Source of the DNA: Clavelina lepadiformis
Taxonomy: Eukaryota > Chordata > Ascidiacea > Aplousobranchia > Clavelinidae
DNA length: 64,000 nucleotides
NCBI RefSeq assembly: GCF_947623445.1
Contig: NC_135243.1
Span: forward strand, 21,956,479 to 22,020,478
Direction: 5' to 3'
A program made the translations under genes and the position numbers. Positions 62,301-64,000 of this stretch are shown here, piece after piece (position 1 is the first letter of the stretch; the number at the start of each line of letters is the position of its first letter). Under the pieces are notes generated by a model, which was not told the origin of the DNA, did not search any database, and was given only the letters and a program-made list of their open reading frames with translations.

Positions 62301-63959
62301 TTAGCAGTTAGCAGTTAGCAGTTAGCAGTTAACAGTTAGCAGTTACACAAGTTACAGTTAACAGTTACACAGTCACCCACCGTCAACGGAGTCGACCTCA
62401 GCTTGTTCTTCTCTTGGCTTTTGTTTGTACGCCATGTTACCAAACACCATGACGCCACAAGTCAAGCGATAAGCATTCAGTTTCTCTTCATCACTAAAGC
62501 CCAGGACTCGGAAAGCTTCCTGTTACAGAAGTAATCACGTTCCATATTAGTCAATTAATAGGTTAATTGATAATTACTTAAATAGGCATGCGAGTGTCAG
62601 TCAATTCTTAAAACAAACATCAATAGGACACCGCTGGTACTGAATAAGTTGAGAAAGCTTTTGCGTAGGATAATACGACTTTCTCGTCGTATAGCATAAA
62701 AGCATTAAAAGATATTTGTCACTCACGTCGGTGAATTCGTATTCCTGTTTGTCGTCCATGTTGTCGACAGTGGTAACGCCCTGGCTAACCCAGAAATAGT
62801 CACGTGGATTATTGGTAATCTGGAGCGTATCCAGAAGACCCTGGTCACCAGAGGTCATTAGCTGGAAAAAAAGAGCACAAGACAACTTGATTACTCATTA
62901 CTGTCATCTCATTGTCCAGCGAACCGACAAACTGAAGATTTAAGATTAAACGGAAGGAAAAAATCGAAAACGTTTTGCACTTACCTGGTAGAAGATGTGG
63001 TAGCCACGTTCAGCCGGCAGTTGGAAGATGACTCGAGATTTCTCCAGAAGATAGGACTCGATGTCGCCTCCAGAGAGCTTTCCGCTGGTGCCGAAGTGAA
63101 TTCGAATGAACTTGCCCTGGAAGTTGAAGGAAAAAACAAATAAATTCTACTTCCGACAAAATAAGTGAAGCTTGACCGCATGATATTATTCTAGAATACA
63201 ATACAAGCGGAGTGAAACTTTTGCGTTAATTGTTCGCGTGCGTTTGTTATTTTTTGTCATTCTTGTTATTATTATCAATAACTTTGCATTTTAACTGTGA
63301 CGGAATAAATCAAACGAATATAGAATTGCAAACAACTATGCTGACCATCTGACGATCATTATCAGAAATTCTTTTAAAATAACTTAAACTAGCCAAGCAT
63401 TTAAGGCTTAAGCATCTTTCTGCTCTCCTGTTCACTCACAAAGCGAGAAGAGTTGTTGTTGCGGATTGTCTTGGCGTTACCCCAGGCTTCAAGCACAGGA
63501 TTAGTCTGGACAATCTGGTCCTCAAGATTCTGTTTCTTCGTCTCTCCTCCATCTTTCGGCACAGCGGCAGCGATGTTGGCGAAGTACTGGATGACCTTCT
63601 TTGTATTCTCAGTCTTACCGGCACCGGACTCTCCGCTGGAAAACAGATTTTTATTTGGGGTGAGATAACGGACAACCATTCATGAGGGTGAAACTTTTCT
63701 CTCTAGTTTTCTTTCTAATGCCGGACTCGGACTCTGTAGGGATGTTTACTATTGCAAGTTTGTCATGTACTTACGTAATCAAAATAGATTGGTTTTCACG
63801 ATCAGTCAACATGTCATGATAGGCGTTATCGGCCACCGAGAAGAGATGCGGCGGCATCTCGGAGCGCTTTTTCCCGCGAAACATGCTAACGACCTTAACA
63901 CCGTACACTGGCAACCACTTGTAAGGGTTGACGCAGACGCAGAATAGACCAGAATAGGT
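46994..63959 (-). CDS. MYH: Muscle-type myosin heavy chain (class II), 5' end outside window
   Basis: Forty exons, all in phase, give 1838 residues to the short tail; about 100 N-terminal residues lie beyond the right edge. In transcript order: 63775-63959, 63440-63635, 62985-63116, 62727-62861, 62381-62519, 61759-61877, 61408-61557, 61009-61179, 60430-60609, 59923-60049, 59698-59759, 59500-59602, 59308-59410, 58954-59071, 58439-58575, 58265-58346, 57995-58168, 55379-55453, 55125-55277, 54603-54794, 54166-54311, 54001-54091, 53616-53759, 53266-53403, 53082-53189, 52798-52962, 52643-52723, 52290-52486, 51829-51961, 51327-51543, 50956-51101, 50755-50849, 50284-50476, 49923-50064, 49476-49663, 49109-49207, 48697-48873, 48341-48436, 48127-48252, 47600-47701. 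Visible: [10 protein letters not shown]-loop [13 protein letters not shown], switch I NNNSSRF, switch [11 protein letters not shown], loop 2 [10 protein letters not shown], actin-binding/SH1 region ([11 protein letters not shown]), converter [14 protein letters not shown] segment, then the coiled-coil rod. Actin-based motor of muscle thick filaments. Confidence 0.93.
47600..47701 (-). CDS. Short C-terminal tail exon of the myosin gene
   Basis: Acceptor cctcttcctag; the frame continues from the last rod exon: [16 protein letters not shown] and ending KGESSSSR, then TAA. A glycine/serine-rich, non-helical tailpiece of 33 residues, as expected for the end of a myosin II rod. Confidence 0.75.
   Translation of the reverse strand, partial: SATGGNAGGGGGSYSYSISRKVVTTKGESSSSR
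52026..52281. repeat. 15-bp minisatellite in a myosin rod intron
   Basis: About 17 copies of gagatgaggataaga and close variants fill most of the 328-bp intron 51962-52289. The unit is a multiple of three without stop codons, so spurious long open frames appear on both strands. On the gene's sense strand it is pyrimidine-rich (cttatcctcatctct). Confidence 0.9.
55625..56473 (-). CDS. Internal alternative first exon: headless myosin-rod protein (catchin/myorod/MRP-like)
   Basis: In the 2.5-kb intron after the first S2 exon, an ATG at 56473 opens 283 in-frame codons. They end at a good donor (ttt gag, then gtaatt) in phase 0, which joins [14 protein letters not shown], the next rod exon at 55453. 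The product would be this unique N-terminus plus the remaining rod, about 1350 residues, with no motor. The unique part looks disordered: basic start ([11 protein letters not shown]), acidic runs ([14 protein letters not shown]) and kinase-like sites ([18 protein letters not shown]). The known parallels, from internal promoters of Mhc genes, are Drosophila myosin rod protein and molluscan catchin/myorod. A TATA-like ccatataaaag at 56481-56491 is too close to the first ATG; if used, Met127 would be the start. A nested unrelated gene is the alternative reading. Confidence 0.65.
56474..57994. other. Myosin intron segment upstream of the internal first exon; possible internal promoter
   Basis: About 1.5 kb without coding signal. 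It would hold the promoter of the rod-only transcript. A TATA-like element at 56481-56491 and a tattttaaa-type AT box near 56604-56612 (- strand) are visible, but neither is decisive. Confidence 0.4.
60200..60350. repeat. Dispersed repeat remnant in a myosin intron
   Basis: Inverted, it reads ggtcggtcaatttaatccac and then aacccacggatg. This resembles the segment at about 35885-35985 (ggtcggttcaatccaggttg, gtgggttgaa) in intron 1 of the + strand CTLD-ZP gene. Likely two old copies of one mobile element; ends not defined. Confidence 0.3.
62242..62365. repeat. 7-bp microsatellite (cagttag)n in a myosin intron
   Basis: About a dozen copies of cagttag, with cagttaa variants at the edges, in the intron between exons 62381-62519 and 61759-61877. 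Confidence 0.8.
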
Positions 63960-64000
63960 CTATATAGAAAACAATGCTCACATAAATAATTAAGTAATGA

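Overview
The window looks like an ascidian tunicate genome (Ciona- or Phallusia-like; genus not determined). It is AT-rich, with intron-rich genes, mostly short GT-AG introns and many small non-autonomous DNA transposons. It carries gene types typical of tunicates: a eukaryotic universal stress protein, a Sulfotransfer_4-type protein, a TMPPE-like phosphoesterase, C-type lectin/zona-pellucida membrane proteins and a chordate-type muscle myosin heavy chain. All exon models were read by eye from splice sites, frame continuity and family similarity; no transcript data were available. Layout, left to right: (1) 184-4122 (+), the 3' part of an SH2-tyrosine kinase gene, FRK/Src-like. (2) 4722-17032, a cluster of three unrecognised single-exon genes. 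Two encode repeat proteins that alternate Trp/Cys/Arg-rich basic blocks with Asp/Ser-rich acidic blocks; the third is an acidic protein. All three keep at least a trace of one N-terminal motif. (3) 17684-19414 (+), a universal stress protein. (4) 21807-22799 (+), a small sulfotransferase-like protein. (5) 27370-27801 (+), ribosomal protein RPS23. (6) 29799-33450 (+), a TMPPE-like membrane metallophosphoesterase. (7) 35772-41068 (+) and 41451-45557 (-), a tail-to-tail pair of CTLD-ZP-EGF-transmembrane proteins, each with 12 exons in matching phases. (8) 46994-63959 (-), a muscle-type myosin heavy chain, 40 exons, cut at its 5' end by the window edge. The most interesting feature is inside the myosin gene. 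The 2.5 kb intron after the first S2 exon holds an in-frame 283-codon exon with its own ATG. It ends in a splice donor whose phase fits the next rod exon. This is the layout of the Drosophila myosin rod protein and molluscan catchin/myorod, where an internal promoter gives a headless rod with a unique N-terminus; here the gene belongs to an apparent chordate. The same gene also has two possible C-terminal exons. Second in interest is the polyampholyte cluster, which I cannot assign to a known family. Gene-poor stretches hold hAT-like, pogo/Tigger-like and other inverted-repeat elements, several with visible target duplications, one LTR fossil and small tandem repeats.
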